In this document: piece after piece, positions 27,638-36,605 of the stretch
Layout: every line of letters begins with the position of its first letter
How positions within the stretch are numbered: position 1 is the first letter of the stretch
Assembly (NCBI GenBank): GCA_904373265.1
Contig: CAJFEE010000010.1
Coordinates: forward strand, 1 to 64,000
Direction of reading: 5' to 3'
Length of the DNA: 64,000 nt
Source of the DNA: Candidatus Harrysmithiimonas galli
GTDB lineage: Bacteria > Bacillota > Bacilli > CAJFEE01
The notes under the pieces: model-generated
The model's input: the letters and a program-made list of their open reading frames with translations, nothing else
The model's database searches: none
What the model was told of the DNA's origin: nothing
Program-made: the position numbers and the translations under genes

Positions 27638-28057
27638 TTATTTTAAATTTGTATCCATACAGTCTTCACATTTTCCGTATAGAACCGTTTTTTTGTGATT
27701 AACTTGAAATTTGTGATGTGTTCGAATATGGTCGGCCATCCCATCAAGTTCTTGACAGACCACATGAATCAATCGACCACATATGGTACATTTTAAATGA
27801 AAATGCTCAGTACATTTGGCAGTATTTTCCACATATTGGAAGCAAGCAGGCATTCCTTCTTCCAAATGATATTTTCGAAGTTTTCCTTCCGTAATAAAAT
27901 TTTCCAATTGACGGTAAATGGTCGATTTTCCAATGGTGTGCCCATTTTCCTTTAAATGAAACAATAAATCATCTGCTGTAAAATGCGCTTCTTGATATTT
28001 TGCAATATGGTTTAATATCATTTCCCGTTGTTTTGTTTTATAATTGCTTTTATGCAT
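27638..28057 (-). CDS. zur: Fur-family repressor, probable Zur
   Basis: A 139-residue Fur-like protein: N-terminal winged helix with KSTIYRQLENF near residue 45, and a C-terminal dimerisation and metal domain with two CxxC motifs (CTIC and CEDC) forming the structural zinc site. Being first in an operon with znuACB, zinc sensing is the most likely role; Fur or PerR would be the alternatives by sequence alone. The promoter is near consensus and overlaps a dyad that could be its operator. AAAGGAG precedes the ATG. Confidence 0.9.
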   Translation of the reverse strand: MHKSNYKTKQREMILNHIAKYQEAHFTADDLLFHLKENGHTIGKSTIYRQLENFITEGKLRKYHLEEGMPACFQYVENTAKCTEHFHLKCTICGRLIHVVCQELDGMADHIRTHHKFQVNHKKTVLYGKCEDCMDTNLK

Positions 28058-28082
28058 CCAAAGGCTCCTTTACAACCAAAAT

Positions 28083-28134
28083 TGAAATCGAGTTTCATTT
28101 TTGTATTATAAAGATTCCCATTTGGATTTGTCAA
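28083..28134 (-). promoter_or_regulatory. zur promoter and candidate operator
   Basis: On the minus strand TTGACA (complement of 28129-28134) and TATAAT (complement of 28105-28110) are both perfect consensus with an 18-base spacer. Just downstream, at the expected start of transcription, lies the dyad TGAAA-TCGAG-TTTCA (28083-28097), well placed for repression of the zur-znuACB operon. Confidence 0.8.
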
Positions 28135-28329
28135 GATTAAGGGTAAAGAAATAAGGCATTTCATATTGCAAGAACAGAAGGAGTATGATCATTTTGTGAT
28201 TTAGGAATTTGTTGGATTTTTATGAGTATGTATATTGTTAATATTTAGTCAATGAACAAAAAATGATATTTTTGAGGGAGATTTGTCTTTTGGGTTTGTA
28301 CTATGAAAATTTTAGAAAGGGTGAGGAAC

Positions 28330-28926
28330 ATGTTTTGGACAGCTTTTTTACAAAATAAAATGATTTTATATATGTTGTTGGTTGTGAATATTTTCGGAAC
28401 GATTTATGGATATTATTGGTATGGTTGGCAACTGAAAGAGACGGATTTTCCGCTTGTGTTGTTTGTACCAGACAGCCCGACAGCAAGCCTGTTTTTTTGT
28501 GGAGTATTGTTTTTATGGCTTATGAAAAGGCAAAGTGGGACATTGGAAGCATTGGCCATTTTAAGTTTAATCAAGTATGGGATATGGGCAGTTATAATGA
28601 ATTTACTTGTTATGATAGTATATGGAAATTTGCATTGGACTGGTTATATGTTGATGTTTTCTCATGCGTTAATGGCTTTTCAAGCAGTTTTGTATTTTCC
28701 ATTTTATCGGATTCGTTTATGGCAGTGGGGAATCGGTGCACTATGGCTTCTTCATAATGATTTTTTAGATTATGTATTTGGGGTTATGCCATACTACTCT
28801 GTTGTAAATTTGTATCCGAAAGAAATTGGGTATTTTACATTTTGGCTTTCTATTATTGTAATTGGCATTTGTTATTTTGGTTATACGCAAACAAAGTTAA
28901 AGAATTTGCAAATTTGGAAAGGATAA
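28330..28926 (+). CDS. ypjA: YpjA family membrane protein (DUF1405)
   Basis: An integral membrane protein of unknown function with six or so hydrophobic segments and the family block GTIYGYYWYGWQL followed by FVPDSPTASLFF. Start choice: GTGAGG is placed correctly for the ATG at 28330 (198 residues); an in-frame ATG at 28303 lacks a site. In B. subtilis ypjA comes after qcrABC; here zur-znuACB lies upstream on the other strand. Confidence in family is good, function unknown. Confidence 0.88.
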   Translation: MFWTAFLQNKMILYMLLVVNIFGTIYGYYWYGWQLKETDFPLVLFVPDSPTASLFFCGVLFLWLMKRQSGTLEALAILSLIKYGIWAVIMNLLVMIVYGNLHWTGYMLMFSHALMAFQAVLYFPFYRIRLWQWGIGALWLLHNDFLDYVFGVMPYYSVVNLYPKEIGYFTFWLSIIVIGICYFGYTQTKLKNLQIWKG

Positions 28927-29054
28927 AAACGGTGAAAGTTACAATAAGATAAAAAGAGGTTTTATTTTGGTTTCAGCCTGTTTAAACATAATTTTTTGTT
29001 CTAAACTTGTCCGGATAGTCATAAGTTGAAATAAGATGATTTGGAGGGACAAGG

Positions 29055-29831
29055 ATGAAAAAATGGCTGTTTTTTGGGTTATGCATCGGTTGGGGAAGTC
29101 TGCTTTATTTTGGTTTTCAAATGATTTCTCATACACAGAAAATCAATATTGACGAAGAAATTAAACAGTTGGATCAAGTACGTCTGCTTCTTGCTCATCA
29201 GAAAATTGATGCGGCTTCTAAGCAGCTTTATCATTTTTTTGAATCATTTCCGCAGCAAGCCATTTCAACATCCGATGCACAAAAAATGTTTTATCTTATG
29301 GAAACAGAATCGAAACAGCGTTTTATATATGATGCGTCACATATTGAACAATTGGAAAAGGAAGTTTTAAAGCTTTATTTATTTGTAGATGCTTTGCAAA
29401 GCGAAGGAAAACCGCTTTGGATTGGACAGTTAGAAAAAATGAATACGCTATGTTTAAATTTACAGCTTGATGCGACAAATTTGAAGAATTGGCATCAACT
29501 CCAAGAGATGTATACACAAATTTATCCATGCTTGTATATGTATGCTTCACCTATGCTGTTACAACGAATAAACAATCATATGGAGGATCTTGATTTTTAT
29601 GATGGGAATCAATATACTCAAGACCATTATAAAGAGATATTAAAGGATTTACATGCGGATTTTTCTTATTTTACAAAAGGAGATAAAAAAGACGGATTTG
29701 ATTTTTCTTTTTATTTGCTTTTATTTTTTACAGGTGGTACGATATTTTCAACGCTAACTTATGTAGCGATTCGTAAGTACCAGGCAGAAAAAAGGAAGGA
29801 AAAACTTCCGGTACGTTCAAAAGATTTGTAA
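29055..29831 (+). CDS. ypjB: Sporulation protein YpjB
   Basis: A 258-residue protein with an N-terminal signal or anchor (residues 4-22), a long helical extracytoplasmic part, and a C-terminal membrane segment (about residues 220-240) followed by a basic tail. This layout and the place after ypjA match YpjB, which in B. subtilis belongs to sporulation-associated genes; its mechanism is unknown. GGAGGGA precedes the ATG. yugP follows after 28 bases, so they are probably co-transcribed. Confidence 0.85.
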   Translation: MKKWLFFGLCIGWGSLLYFGFQMISHTQKINIDEEIKQLDQVRLLLAHQKIDAASKQLYHFFESFPQQAISTSDAQKMFYLMETESKQRFIYDASHIEQLEKEVLKLYLFVDALQSEGKPLWIGQLEKMNTLCLNLQLDATNLKNWHQLQEMYTQIYPCLYMYASPMLLQRINNHMEDLDFYDGNQYTQDHYKEILKDLHADFSYFTKGDKKDGFDFSFYLLLFFTGGTIFSTLTYVAIRKYQAEKRKEKLPVRSKDL

Positions 29832-29859
29832 CAAAAAAATTGGGAGGAATATCAAACGA

Positions 29860-30534
29860 ATGGGAATGATTATTTATTTTGTAATCATCTTGCTATTGCC
29901 TTTGTATGCACAGTTTAAAGTGAAAGGAACCTACAAGAAATATGACAAAGTACATGGAATGAACGGGTATACTGGGGCGGAAGTTGCTAGAATGATTTTG
30001 GACAGAAACGGTCTTAGACATGTACGAATTGAAGAGACACCAGGTGTATTGTCCGATCATTATGACCCAAGCTCAAAGGTGGTTCGTTTGTCATCTGGCA
30101 ATTATCATGGAACTTCTTTGGCGGGTGTTGCTGTGGCTGCACATGAGGTTGGTCATGCCATTCAGGATGCTGAAGGGTATGCATATTTGCGTTTTCGTCA
30201 TGCACTTGTACCTGTAGCAAATTGGAGCTCAAATTTATCTTGGATTTTTATTATGATTGGTTTGTTTGCGTCTTTGACAAATATGTTATTGTTAGGAATT
30301 ATTTTAATGGCGGCTGGTGTTCTATTTCAAATCGTTACATTACCTGTGGAATTTAATGCGTCCAGTCGTGCGATGCGTCTACTGACAGAGTATGGTTTAA
30401 TTACTTCTGAGGAAGCTCCGAAATCAAGAAAAGTTTTAAGTGCAGCAGCCTTTACATATGTCGCAGGCGCTATGGTTGCGGTAGCGGAATTGGTACGTCT
30501 CTTACTCATTTATGTTGGTCAACAAGAAGATTAA
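29860..30534 (+). CDS. yugP: Membrane zinc metallopeptidase, YugP family
   Basis: A 224-residue membrane protein with hydrophobic segments at the N-terminus and in the second half. The zinc protease motif HEVGHAIQ is near residue 95, followed by EGYAYLRFRHALVPVANW, typical of the YugP family of membrane-bound neutral metallopeptidases. Substrates are unknown. GGGAGGA precedes the ATG. In B. subtilis yugP is elsewhere, so its presence between ypjB and ypjD is a local difference. Confidence 0.88.
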   Translation: MGMIIYFVIILLLPLYAQFKVKGTYKKYDKVHGMNGYTGAEVARMILDRNGLRHVRIEETPGVLSDHYDPSSKVVRLSSGNYHGTSLAGVAVAAHEVGHAIQDAEGYAYLRFRHALVPVANWSSNLSWIFIMIGLFASLTNMLLLGIILMAAGVLFQIVTLPVEFNASSRAMRLLTEYGLITSEEAPKSRKVLSAAAFTYVAGAMVAVAELVRLLLIYVGQQED

Positions 30535-30839
30535 GATATGTATGGTTTATTTTTCTTTCAGCTTGATATGATTTGAATATAAGCTCTGAGAATTTTTCAT
30601 TCGGAAAAGATTTTTTGGTATTTAGGCAGCTTGAACTCGCTTCGCCTTTAGAATCGCTAATTTTTCCATTTGATTTTCTCGGAGCTTATTTGCTGTTTGA
30701 ACAAGTATTCATTTAAGAACTTTTGATGATATTGTAAAAGTAAAGTTTTTATAGGCAAATGTTGTCATTTTTCTCAGAATTGGATAACATAAAGAGTAGC
30801 TTAGAATGAAGCTTGACAAATGAATGCGGAGGTGAGCAT
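30535..30839. repeat. Gap with a 111-base imperfect palindrome (30579-30689)
   Basis: ATAAGCTCTGAGAA at 30579-30592 and TTCTCGGAGCTTAT at 30676-30689 are complementary with one mismatch. Inside are further pairs GGAAAA/TTTTCC and AGGC/GCCT, so the segment could fold into a long hairpin. It is not followed by a T-tract. No second copy was found in the window and no gene is present. Confidence 0.6.
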
Positions 30840-31166
30840 ATGGCAAAAACAATGGAGCAAATGCAAAGAGAAGTAGATGCTTATATTTCTCAATTTAAAA
30901 TTGGTTATTTTTCACCTTTGGCAATGATGGCAAGATTTACGGAGGAAATCGGTGAGTTGGCACGTGAAGTCAATCATATTTATGGAGAGAAACAAAAAAA
31001 GTGTACTGAGCAAGAAAAAGCGTTAGAAGAGGAGCTTGGTGATGTATTGTTTGTACTGATTTCCATGGCCAATTCTATGCAAGTTGATTTGGAGCAAGCT
31101 TTTCATTTGGTTATGGATAAGTTTCAGACAAGGGATCAAAATCGATTTGAACGTTGTGATTCCTAA
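30840..31166 (+). CDS. ypjD: MazG-like nucleotide pyrophosphohydrolase YpjD
   Basis: A 108-residue all-helical protein of the MazG-like NTP pyrophosphohydrolase family, with the metal-binding glutamates of FTEEIGELAREVN (near residue 31) and EELGDVLFVL (near residue 65). Such enzymes hydrolyse (deoxy)nucleoside triphosphates to monophosphates; the natural substrate is not known. GGAGGTGA precedes the ATG at 30840. It lies before dapB, as in B. subtilis. Confidence 0.9.
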   Translation: MAKTMEQMQREVDAYISQFKIGYFSPLAMMARFTEEIGELAREVNHIYGEKQKKCTEQEKALEEELGDVLFVLISMANSMQVDLEQAFHLVMDKFQTRDQNRFERCDS

Positions 31167-31250
31167 TTATTTTTGATTCGTTTAAGGCATATGTAAAAAG
31201 ATGTTGGTGAAATTTTTTTATCAAACCATATAGAGAAATGAGGAAAAAGA

Positions 31251-32045
31251 ATGGGAACGATTAAAATTGCGTTGGCAGGTCCACGTGGAAAAATGGGACA
31301 AGAAGCTATAAAAGCTATTTTTCAAGAAGAGAATTTGGAAATTGTTGCATGGATTGACCGGGTGATTGATGCTAACTTTGTTTCTCAGGTGGAGCATATA
31401 TATGGTGTTAAGCTTCCGGTTTATGTGGATGCGGCACTTTGTTTTCAAAAGGAAGCGGTGGATGTTTTAATCGATTTAACGACACCAGAGATTGGAAAGG
31501 TACATACACAGATTGCAGTGGATAACGGTGTGCGCCCGGTTGTTGGTACAACAGGATTTACATCGGAGGATTTAAAGGAATTACAGAAAACATGCGAGAA
31601 AAAGCAAATGGGTTGTATCATCGCACCAAACTTTGCCATTGGTGCAGTTTTACTTATGAAATTTGCACAAATTGCAGTGAAATATATGCCTTATGCTGAA
31701 ATTATTGAATTACATCATGATGGTAAAAAGGATGCACCATCTGGAACTGCTTTAAAAACTGCACAGTTGATGGAAGCTGCTGGAAATCCGGCACAAAACC
31801 AGAACCATATGTTTCCGGCACAAGGTCTGAATGCACATGGCTACAACATTCATAGTGTCCGTTTGCCTGGAATGGTAGCGCATCAAGAAGTTATTTTCGG
31901 TGGAGATGGACAAACGTTGACTTTGCGGCATGATTCTTTTAATCGTGCCTCTTTTATGTCTGGTTTGATTATGTGTGTCAATAAAATTATGGATCTGCAT
32001 ACGTTGGTTTATGGGTTGGAAAATTTATTGGATGATGAAGCATAG
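31251..32045 (+). CDS. dapB: 4-hydroxy-tetrahydrodipicolinate reductase
   Basis: Reductase of the lysine, diaminopimelate and dipicolinate pathway, needed for peptidoglycan and spore core. The 264-residue protein has the nucleotide-binding AGPRGKMGQE at the N-terminus, VVGTTGFT, APNFAIGAVLLMKFA and the substrate motif ELHHDGKKDAPSGTA. GAGGAAAAAG precedes the ATG. bshB1 follows after 24 bases; mgsA, which sits between them in B. subtilis, is absent. Confidence 0.97.
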   Translation: MGTIKIALAGPRGKMGQEAIKAIFQEENLEIVAWIDRVIDANFVSQVEHIYGVKLPVYVDAALCFQKEAVDVLIDLTTPEIGKVHTQIAVDNGVRPVVGTTGFTSEDLKELQKTCEKKQMGCIIAPNFAIGAVLLMKFAQIAVKYMPYAEIIELHHDGKKDAPSGTALKTAQLMEAAGNPAQNQNHMFPAQGLNAHGYNIHSVRLPGMVAHQEVIFGGDGQTLTLRHDSFNRASFMSGLIMCVNKIMDLHTLVYGLENLLDDEA

Positions 32046-32069
32046 ATAGGAGAAAAGAGGGGAATAACG

Positions 32070-32774
32070 GTGAATGAAACAGCTGATATTTTATGTTTTG
32101 GTGCGCATGCGGATGATGTTGAAATTGGGATGGGCGGAACCATTGCCAAGTATGTCTGCAAAGGAAAAACAGTTGTAATTGTTGATCTTACACAGGCAAA
32201 TCTTTCTTCGAATGGAACAGTGGACATACGCTTGGAGGAGGCGAATCAGGCTGCACAAATTTTGGGTGTGATGAAGCGAGAAAACTTGCAAATGCCAGAT
32301 CGAGATTTGCTGCTTTCATCGGATAAAATTGCAAAAGTAACTTGGGTCATTCGCAAATATCGTCCTAAAGCAATTTTTAGTCCGTATGGTGTTGATCGAC
32401 ATCCGGATCATGGTGCTTGTACGGAAATTGTGAAGGAAGCAATTTTTTCAAGTGGAATTTTCCATTATTTACCAGACTGTCCCTATCCGCCAGTCAAGGT
32501 GATGAAGCATTACTTATATATGATAAACGGATTTCATACGCCAGATTTTTATGTGGATATCAGTGACAATATGGAAACGAAGTTAGAAGCCTTGCGTGCA
32601 TATGCCTCACAATTTTCTTTGCAACCTGACAGTGTAAAAACGCCTTTAACAGAGGGTTACCTTTCTCGAGTGAAAAATCGGGAATTTGTGTATGGACAAG
32701 AAATTCAGTGTGCATATGCGGAAGGTTTTTTTCACCAAAGTCCGTTTCAAGTAGATACAGATTGGTTGGGATGA
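32070..32774 (+). CDS. bshB1: Bacillithiol biosynthesis deacetylase BshB1
   Basis: Zinc deacetylase of the LmbE/PIG-L family that removes acetate from N-acetylglucosaminyl malate. The 234-residue protein has the zinc motif HADD (His13, Asp16) and RHPDHGAC with the third ligand His near residue 115. It starts with GTG behind GAGGGG and is three bases from bshA, so both steps of bacillithiol synthesis are co-transcribed. Bacillithiol is the low-molecular-weight thiol of Bacillaceae and some staphylococci. Confidence 0.95.
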   Translation: MNETADILCFGAHADDVEIGMGGTIAKYVCKGKTVVIVDLTQANLSSNGTVDIRLEEANQAAQILGVMKRENLQMPDRDLLLSSDKIAKVTWVIRKYRPKAIFSPYGVDRHPDHGACTEIVKEAIFSSGIFHYLPDCPYPPVKVMKHYLYMINGFHTPDFYVDISDNMETKLEALRAYASQFSLQPDSVKTPLTEGYLSRVKNREFVYGQEIQCAYAEGFFHQSPFQVDTDWLG

Positions 32775-32777
32775 TTT

Positions 32778-33905
32778 GTGAAATTTAAAATTGGAATTAC
32801 TTGTTATCCTGGTGTGGGTGGCTCCGGAGTTATGGCGACAGAGCTTGGAAAGCTTCTGGCAGAAAAAGGGCATGAAATTCATTTTATTACTTTTGATATC
32901 CCGTTTCGTTTAAATAAAGTTTATCCGAATATTTTTTATCATGAAATTGAAGTTAACCATTATTCTGTATTTAAATATCCACCCTATGATCTGGTTATGG
33001 CAGCAAAAATGGCAGAAGTTGCCATAACAGAAAATTTGGATATTTTACATGTACATTATGCGATTCCGCATGCAGTCAGTGCTTTTTTGGCAAAAGAAAT
33101 GACAGGTGGCAAGGTGAAGGTCATCACAACACTGCATGGAACAGACATTACGGTGCTTGGCGAAGATCCGTCATTGATTGACCTGATTCGTTTCAGTATT
33201 GAAAAATCTGATGCAGTTACAAGTGTTTCAGATAGCTTATCCAGGCAGACCTATGACTGGATTGCACCAAAGCAAATCATTCAAACCATCTATAATTTCA
33301 TTGATGAACGTGTATATAAAAAACAAAAAAATCATTTGCGGATGGCTTATGGAATTGGTCCAGAGGAAAAAATCGTGATTCATGTTTCCAATTTTCGGGA
33401 AGTGAAACGTATCGAGGATGTATTGAAAACCTTTGCTCGTATTCAGGAAAATATTCCAGCAAAACTGCTGATGGTTGGTGATGGTCCAGATTATCGAAAG
33501 GCACGAGAATGGGTTGTGAGAAATAATCTGTGTAGCCAGGTCTTATTTTTGGGTAAGCAAGAGCAGGTGGAACAGCTTTTTTCCATCAGTGATGTTTTGC
33601 TTTTAATGTCAGAAAAGGAAAGCTTCGGGCTTGTTTTGCTGGAAGCTATGGCTTGTGGTGTCCCTTGTATTGGAACAGATATTGGGGGCATTCCAGAGGT
33701 TATTGAATCTGGCTGTAATGGGTATATTTGTCCACTGGGGGACATAGATGAGGCAGCTCGGCTAGCAATTCATATGTTGAAATGTCCAAGTCTGCATAAG
33801 AAAATGCGAACACAGGCAAGAAAAACGGTAAAAAATAAATTTTCATCTGAAAAAATTGTTTCACAGTATGAAGCGTTATATCAACGGGTATTAAAAGAGG
33901 AGTGA
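32778..33905 (+). CDS. bshA: N-acetyl-alpha-D-glucosaminyl L-malate synthase BshA
   Basis: Glycosyltransferase family 4 enzyme that joins UDP-GlcNAc and malate, the first step of bacillithiol synthesis. The 375-residue protein has the N-terminal [19 protein letters not shown] and, in the C-terminal domain, [10 protein letters not shown] and the donor-binding [20 protein letters not shown]. It starts with GTG after a GGGATG site. bshC is not in the window. Confidence 0.95.
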   Translation: MKFKIGITCYPGVGGSGVMATELGKLLAEKGHEIHFITFDIPFRLNKVYPNIFYHEIEVNHYSVFKYPPYDLVMAAKMAEVAITENLDILHVHYAIPHAVSAFLAKEMTGGKVKVITTLHGTDITVLGEDPSLIDLIRFSIEKSDAVTSVSDSLSRQTYDWIAPKQIIQTIYNFIDERVYKKQKNHLRMAYGIGPEEKIVIHVSNFREVKRIEDVLKTFARIQENIPAKLLMVGDGPDYRKAREWVVRNNLCSQVLFLGKQEQVEQLFSISDVLLLMSEKESFGLVLLEAMACGVPCIGTDIGGIPEVIESGCNGYICPLGDIDEAARLAIHMLKCPSLHKKMRTQARKTVKNKFSSEKIVSQYEALYQRVLKEE

Positions 33906-33913
33906 AGATCATT

Positions 33914-35128
33914 ATGCAAGAGACAGAAGTTTTTGAAAAGGGAAGAAAAATTTTGCATATCCTCAATGATTTGGGGTATGAAAGCTATTTTGTCGGTGGT
34001 GCATTGCGTGATTATCGGTTAGGAAGAGAAATTCATGACATTGATATTGCTACTCCACTTTTACCTGATGAAGTGATGCGGATTTTTCCTAAAACCGTTC
34101 CGATTGGTGTAAAGCACGGGACGGTTCTTGTTTTGTTTGAAGGGGAGTCCTTTGAAGTAACGACTTTCCGAATGGAGGACAAATACGATGATTTTCGTCA
34201 TCCGAATGAGGTTTATTTTGTAAAAGATATTGTTTTAGATTTGGCACGCCGAGATTTTACAATGAATGCTATGGCAATGAATCAAGATAATGAATGGATG
34301 GATCCCTATCACGGTCTGCATGATATACAGCGAAAATGCGTTCGTGCTGTTGGGGATGCTCGGGAACGTTTTTTTGAGGATCCGCTTCGAATTTTACGTG
34401 GTTATCGCTTCTGTGCACAGCTTGATTTTGATTTGGATGTAGAAACGGAAATGGCTGCTTGTGAAAGTGCTCATTTCATTCAGCATATTTCCATTGAACG
34501 GATTCAACTGGAAATGGAAAAGTTGTTAAATGCTGCTTATCCGCAAGCTGTATGGAAAATGTTGGAAAAAAGTGATATTTGTTCGTATATGCCATTTGGG
34601 AAATCAGAGGTTTCTTTATATGCTTTGGAAGAATATGATTTTACAAAGTTGCATTCAATTGAGGAAAAATGGGTTTTACTGTACGCCGCTTTACAAATTA
34701 CAACGGCTTCTTTGCAGTTTGTAAAATGGAGATTTTCTAATCAAAAACGAAAAACCATTGAGCGCTTATTTTCTGTTTTAGAGAAAAAGCGAGCACAAAA
34801 TTTGACCAAATCAGAAATTTATACACTCGGATTGGCACAAAGTCTGGCTTTTACGCGTATACAAAGCGAGCTTTATCATTTGGACAGTGAACAAAGACAG
34901 CAGCAAATTTCTGAAATTTGGCACAGTTTACCCATTAAAAATCGAAGTGATTTACTTTTTGACGGAAAAGATGTACTTTTACAAACGAATCAGAAGAAAG
35001 GTCCGTGGCTGGGTGTATTATTGAAGCAACTGGAAGCAGCTGTGTTAAACGGAGAATGTGTAAACAATCAATATGAAATGGAGGAATGGATCGAAAAATG
35101 GCTTCAAAAATCCGAGAACAAATATTGA
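33914..35128 (+). CDS. cca: CCA-adding tRNA nucleotidyltransferase
   Basis: Adds or repairs the CCA end of tRNAs. The 404-residue class II enzyme has FVGGALRDYRLGREIHDIDI (catalytic aspartates in DID), the block RRDFTMNAMAM and EDPLRILRGYRF. Start choice: GAGGAG lies 11 bases before the ATG at 33914; a GTG at 33902 overlaps the bshA stop and that site. Its last 43 bases overlap the start of birA. Position after bshA is as in B. subtilis. Confidence 0.95.
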   Translation: MQETEVFEKGRKILHILNDLGYESYFVGGALRDYRLGREIHDIDIATPLLPDEVMRIFPKTVPIGVKHGTVLVLFEGESFEVTTFRMEDKYDDFRHPNEVYFVKDIVLDLARRDFTMNAMAMNQDNEWMDPYHGLHDIQRKCVRAVGDARERFFEDPLRILRGYRFCAQLDFDLDVETEMAACESAHFIQHISIERIQLEMEKLLNAAYPQAVWKMLEKSDICSYMPFGKSEVSLYALEEYDFTKLHSIEEKWVLLYAALQITTASLQFVKWRFSNQKRKTIERLFSVLEKKRAQNLTKSEIYTLGLAQSLAFTRIQSELYHLDSEQRQQQISEIWHSLPIKNRSDLLFDGKDVLLQTNQKKGPWLGVLLKQLEAAVLNGECVNNQYEMEEWIEKWLQKSENKY

Positions 35129-36084
35129 AAGTACTGCTTGAAAATCGTGAAACCTATATCTCCGGACAGAAGTTGAGTGAACAACTTGGTTGCACAAGAG
35201 CGGCTGTTTGGAAACAGATGGAGGAGCTGCGTCAGGCAGGCTATGTTTTTGAGGCAAAGGCAAGATGTGGATATAAGTTAATTTTTATACCGGATTTAGT
35301 CACTGCAGATGAGCTCCGTCCACTTTTACGAACGCAAATTTTTGGTCAACAAATTTATAGTTATTTATCAGTGGATTCAACACAAAATGTAGCCAATGAT
35401 TTGGCAAATAGAGGAGCGCCAGAAGGAACGGTGGTATTGACGGAATTTCAAACGGCTGGCAAAGGAAGGCTTGGAAGAAAATGGAGTAAGGATCATTCAA
35501 AAGGAATCGCGATGAGCTTAATTTTACGTCCACAAGTACCGCTTCAAAAGATTTCGGAGCTTACACTGGTTATTGCCGTTGCGCTTGTTCATGCCATTCA
35601 AAAAACGACTGGGTTACATCCGAAAATTAAATGGCCCAATGATATTTTCTTAGATGGAAAAAAGCTTTGTGGTGTTTTAACAGAGTTAAAAGGGGAATCA
35701 GATCGACTGAATTATATTTTAGTCGGTATTGGTATCAATGTAAATGAGACAATTGAAAATCTTGGAGATGAGCTGTCAGATATTGCAACTTCATTGTTGA
35801 TTTCTGGCAAACAGCCAGTTTCTCGAGCAAAGCTGGTTGCCAACATTTTATTTGAATTGGAGCAGCTCTACCCGATTTATTTAACAGAGGGTTTTTTGCC
35901 AATCAAAAAAATTTGGGAACAATATAGTTTGCTGAATAATCAGGAAATTATTGCGCGGACTGCAAATGGTTTTTTGGAGGGTGTATACGAGGGCATTACA
36001 GAAGAAGGGATTTTGTTGCTTCGAGATAAATCTGGCATGATTCAAAAAATCATAACCGGAGATGTTTATATGAAAGAACAGTAG
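35086..36084 (+). CDS. birA: Biotin operon repressor / biotin protein ligase
   Basis: Bifunctional protein: it activates biotin and attaches it to carboxylases, and with bound biotinyl-AMP represses biotin genes. The N-terminal winged helix (LSEQLGCTRAAVWKQMEELR, about residues 30-50) is present, so it is the regulatory type. The ligase core has GKGRLGRKWSK near residue 125 and KWPNDIFLDGKKLCGVLTE near residue 183. The start is uncertain: ATG at 35086 is one base from GGAGG, and ATG at 35098 is 13 bases from it. It overlaps cca, so the genes are coupled. Confidence 0.93.
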   Translation: MDRKMASKIREQILKVLLENRETYISGQKLSEQLGCTRAAVWKQMEELRQAGYVFEAKARCGYKLIFIPDLVTADELRPLLRTQIFGQQIYSYLSVDSTQNVANDLANRGAPEGTVVLTEFQTAGKGRLGRKWSKDHSKGIAMSLILRPQVPLQKISELTLVIAVALVHAIQKTTGLHPKIKWPNDIFLDGKKLCGVLTELKGESDRLNYILVGIGINVNETIENLGDELSDIATSLLISGKQPVSRAKLVANILFELEQLYPIYLTEGFLPIKKIWEQYSLLNNQEIIARTANGFLEGVYEGITEEGILLLRDKSGMIQKIITGDVYMKEQ

Positions 36085-36353
36085 AAAATTTGGATATAAA
36101 TCTGATTTTTTCATGGATGATAGACTGTAAAAGTAAAGATGAAAATCAGATGGAGTAGTACAAAATATGTATATGATGAAAAGTTAAAGAATAAAAGCTT
36201 ATTTCAAAAAGATATACTCATGGTGTATCAGTTGATAAAATTGATGATTCAGAGCAAAAATTTCAGAATGATCTGATTTTATGAGAAAAATGGACTCCGT
36301 TGTTAGATTGGATTGAAATTTAATAGATTTATTTTTTTATTTGTCAAAATGGA
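36085..36353. other. Gap upstream of the panB promoter
   Basis: No gene recognised between the birA stop and the panB promoter; short AT-rich frames only. Confidence 0.5.
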
Positions 36354-36382
36354 TTGACATGAAAAAAAAACAATGTTATATA
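36354..36382 (+). promoter_or_regulatory. Sigma-A promoter of the pan operon
   Basis: TTGACA at 36354-36359 and TATATA at 36377-36382 with a 17-base spacer; transcription should start near 36389, about 215 bases before panB. Confidence 0.8.
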
Positions 36383-36388
36383 TGTAGA

Positions 36389-36560
36389 AAACCAAATGGA
36401 AATTCAGCAAATATCTATAAGAGTTTGACTGGGGTATCGGTTTATTCTTGGAAATGGTTTATCAAAAAACAGGTTCTGCCTTGATCAAAAAACAAAAGAC
36501 TAGGACAGAGGAATGATTATACAATCTCAATCCCAGCTTTTGTCTGGGATTTTATTTTTT
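36389..36560 (+). promoter_or_regulatory. panB leader with terminator and alternative pairing
   Basis: The leader contains an intrinsic terminator, ATCCCAG (36530-36536) pairing with CTGGGAT (36544-36550) and followed by TTTATTTTTT, which lies before panB. Upstream, CTGGGGT at 36429-36435 could pair with the same ATCCCAG arm (seven pairs, one G-U) and so prevent the terminator. This is the layout of an attenuator or riboswitch. A 'pan' RNA motif upstream of pantothenate genes has been described in Firmicutes, but I could not confirm its consensus here. Confidence 0.65.
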
Positions 36561-36605
36561 CAGATTGATAAAGTTCCCTTTCTAAAAAATTTAGGAGGAA
36601 AAAGA

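Noticed and set aside
36354-36605. panB starting upstream at 36513
   Set aside because: The frame is open there, but it runs through the leader terminator and lacks a site; the family N-terminus and TTAGGAGG place the start at 36606.
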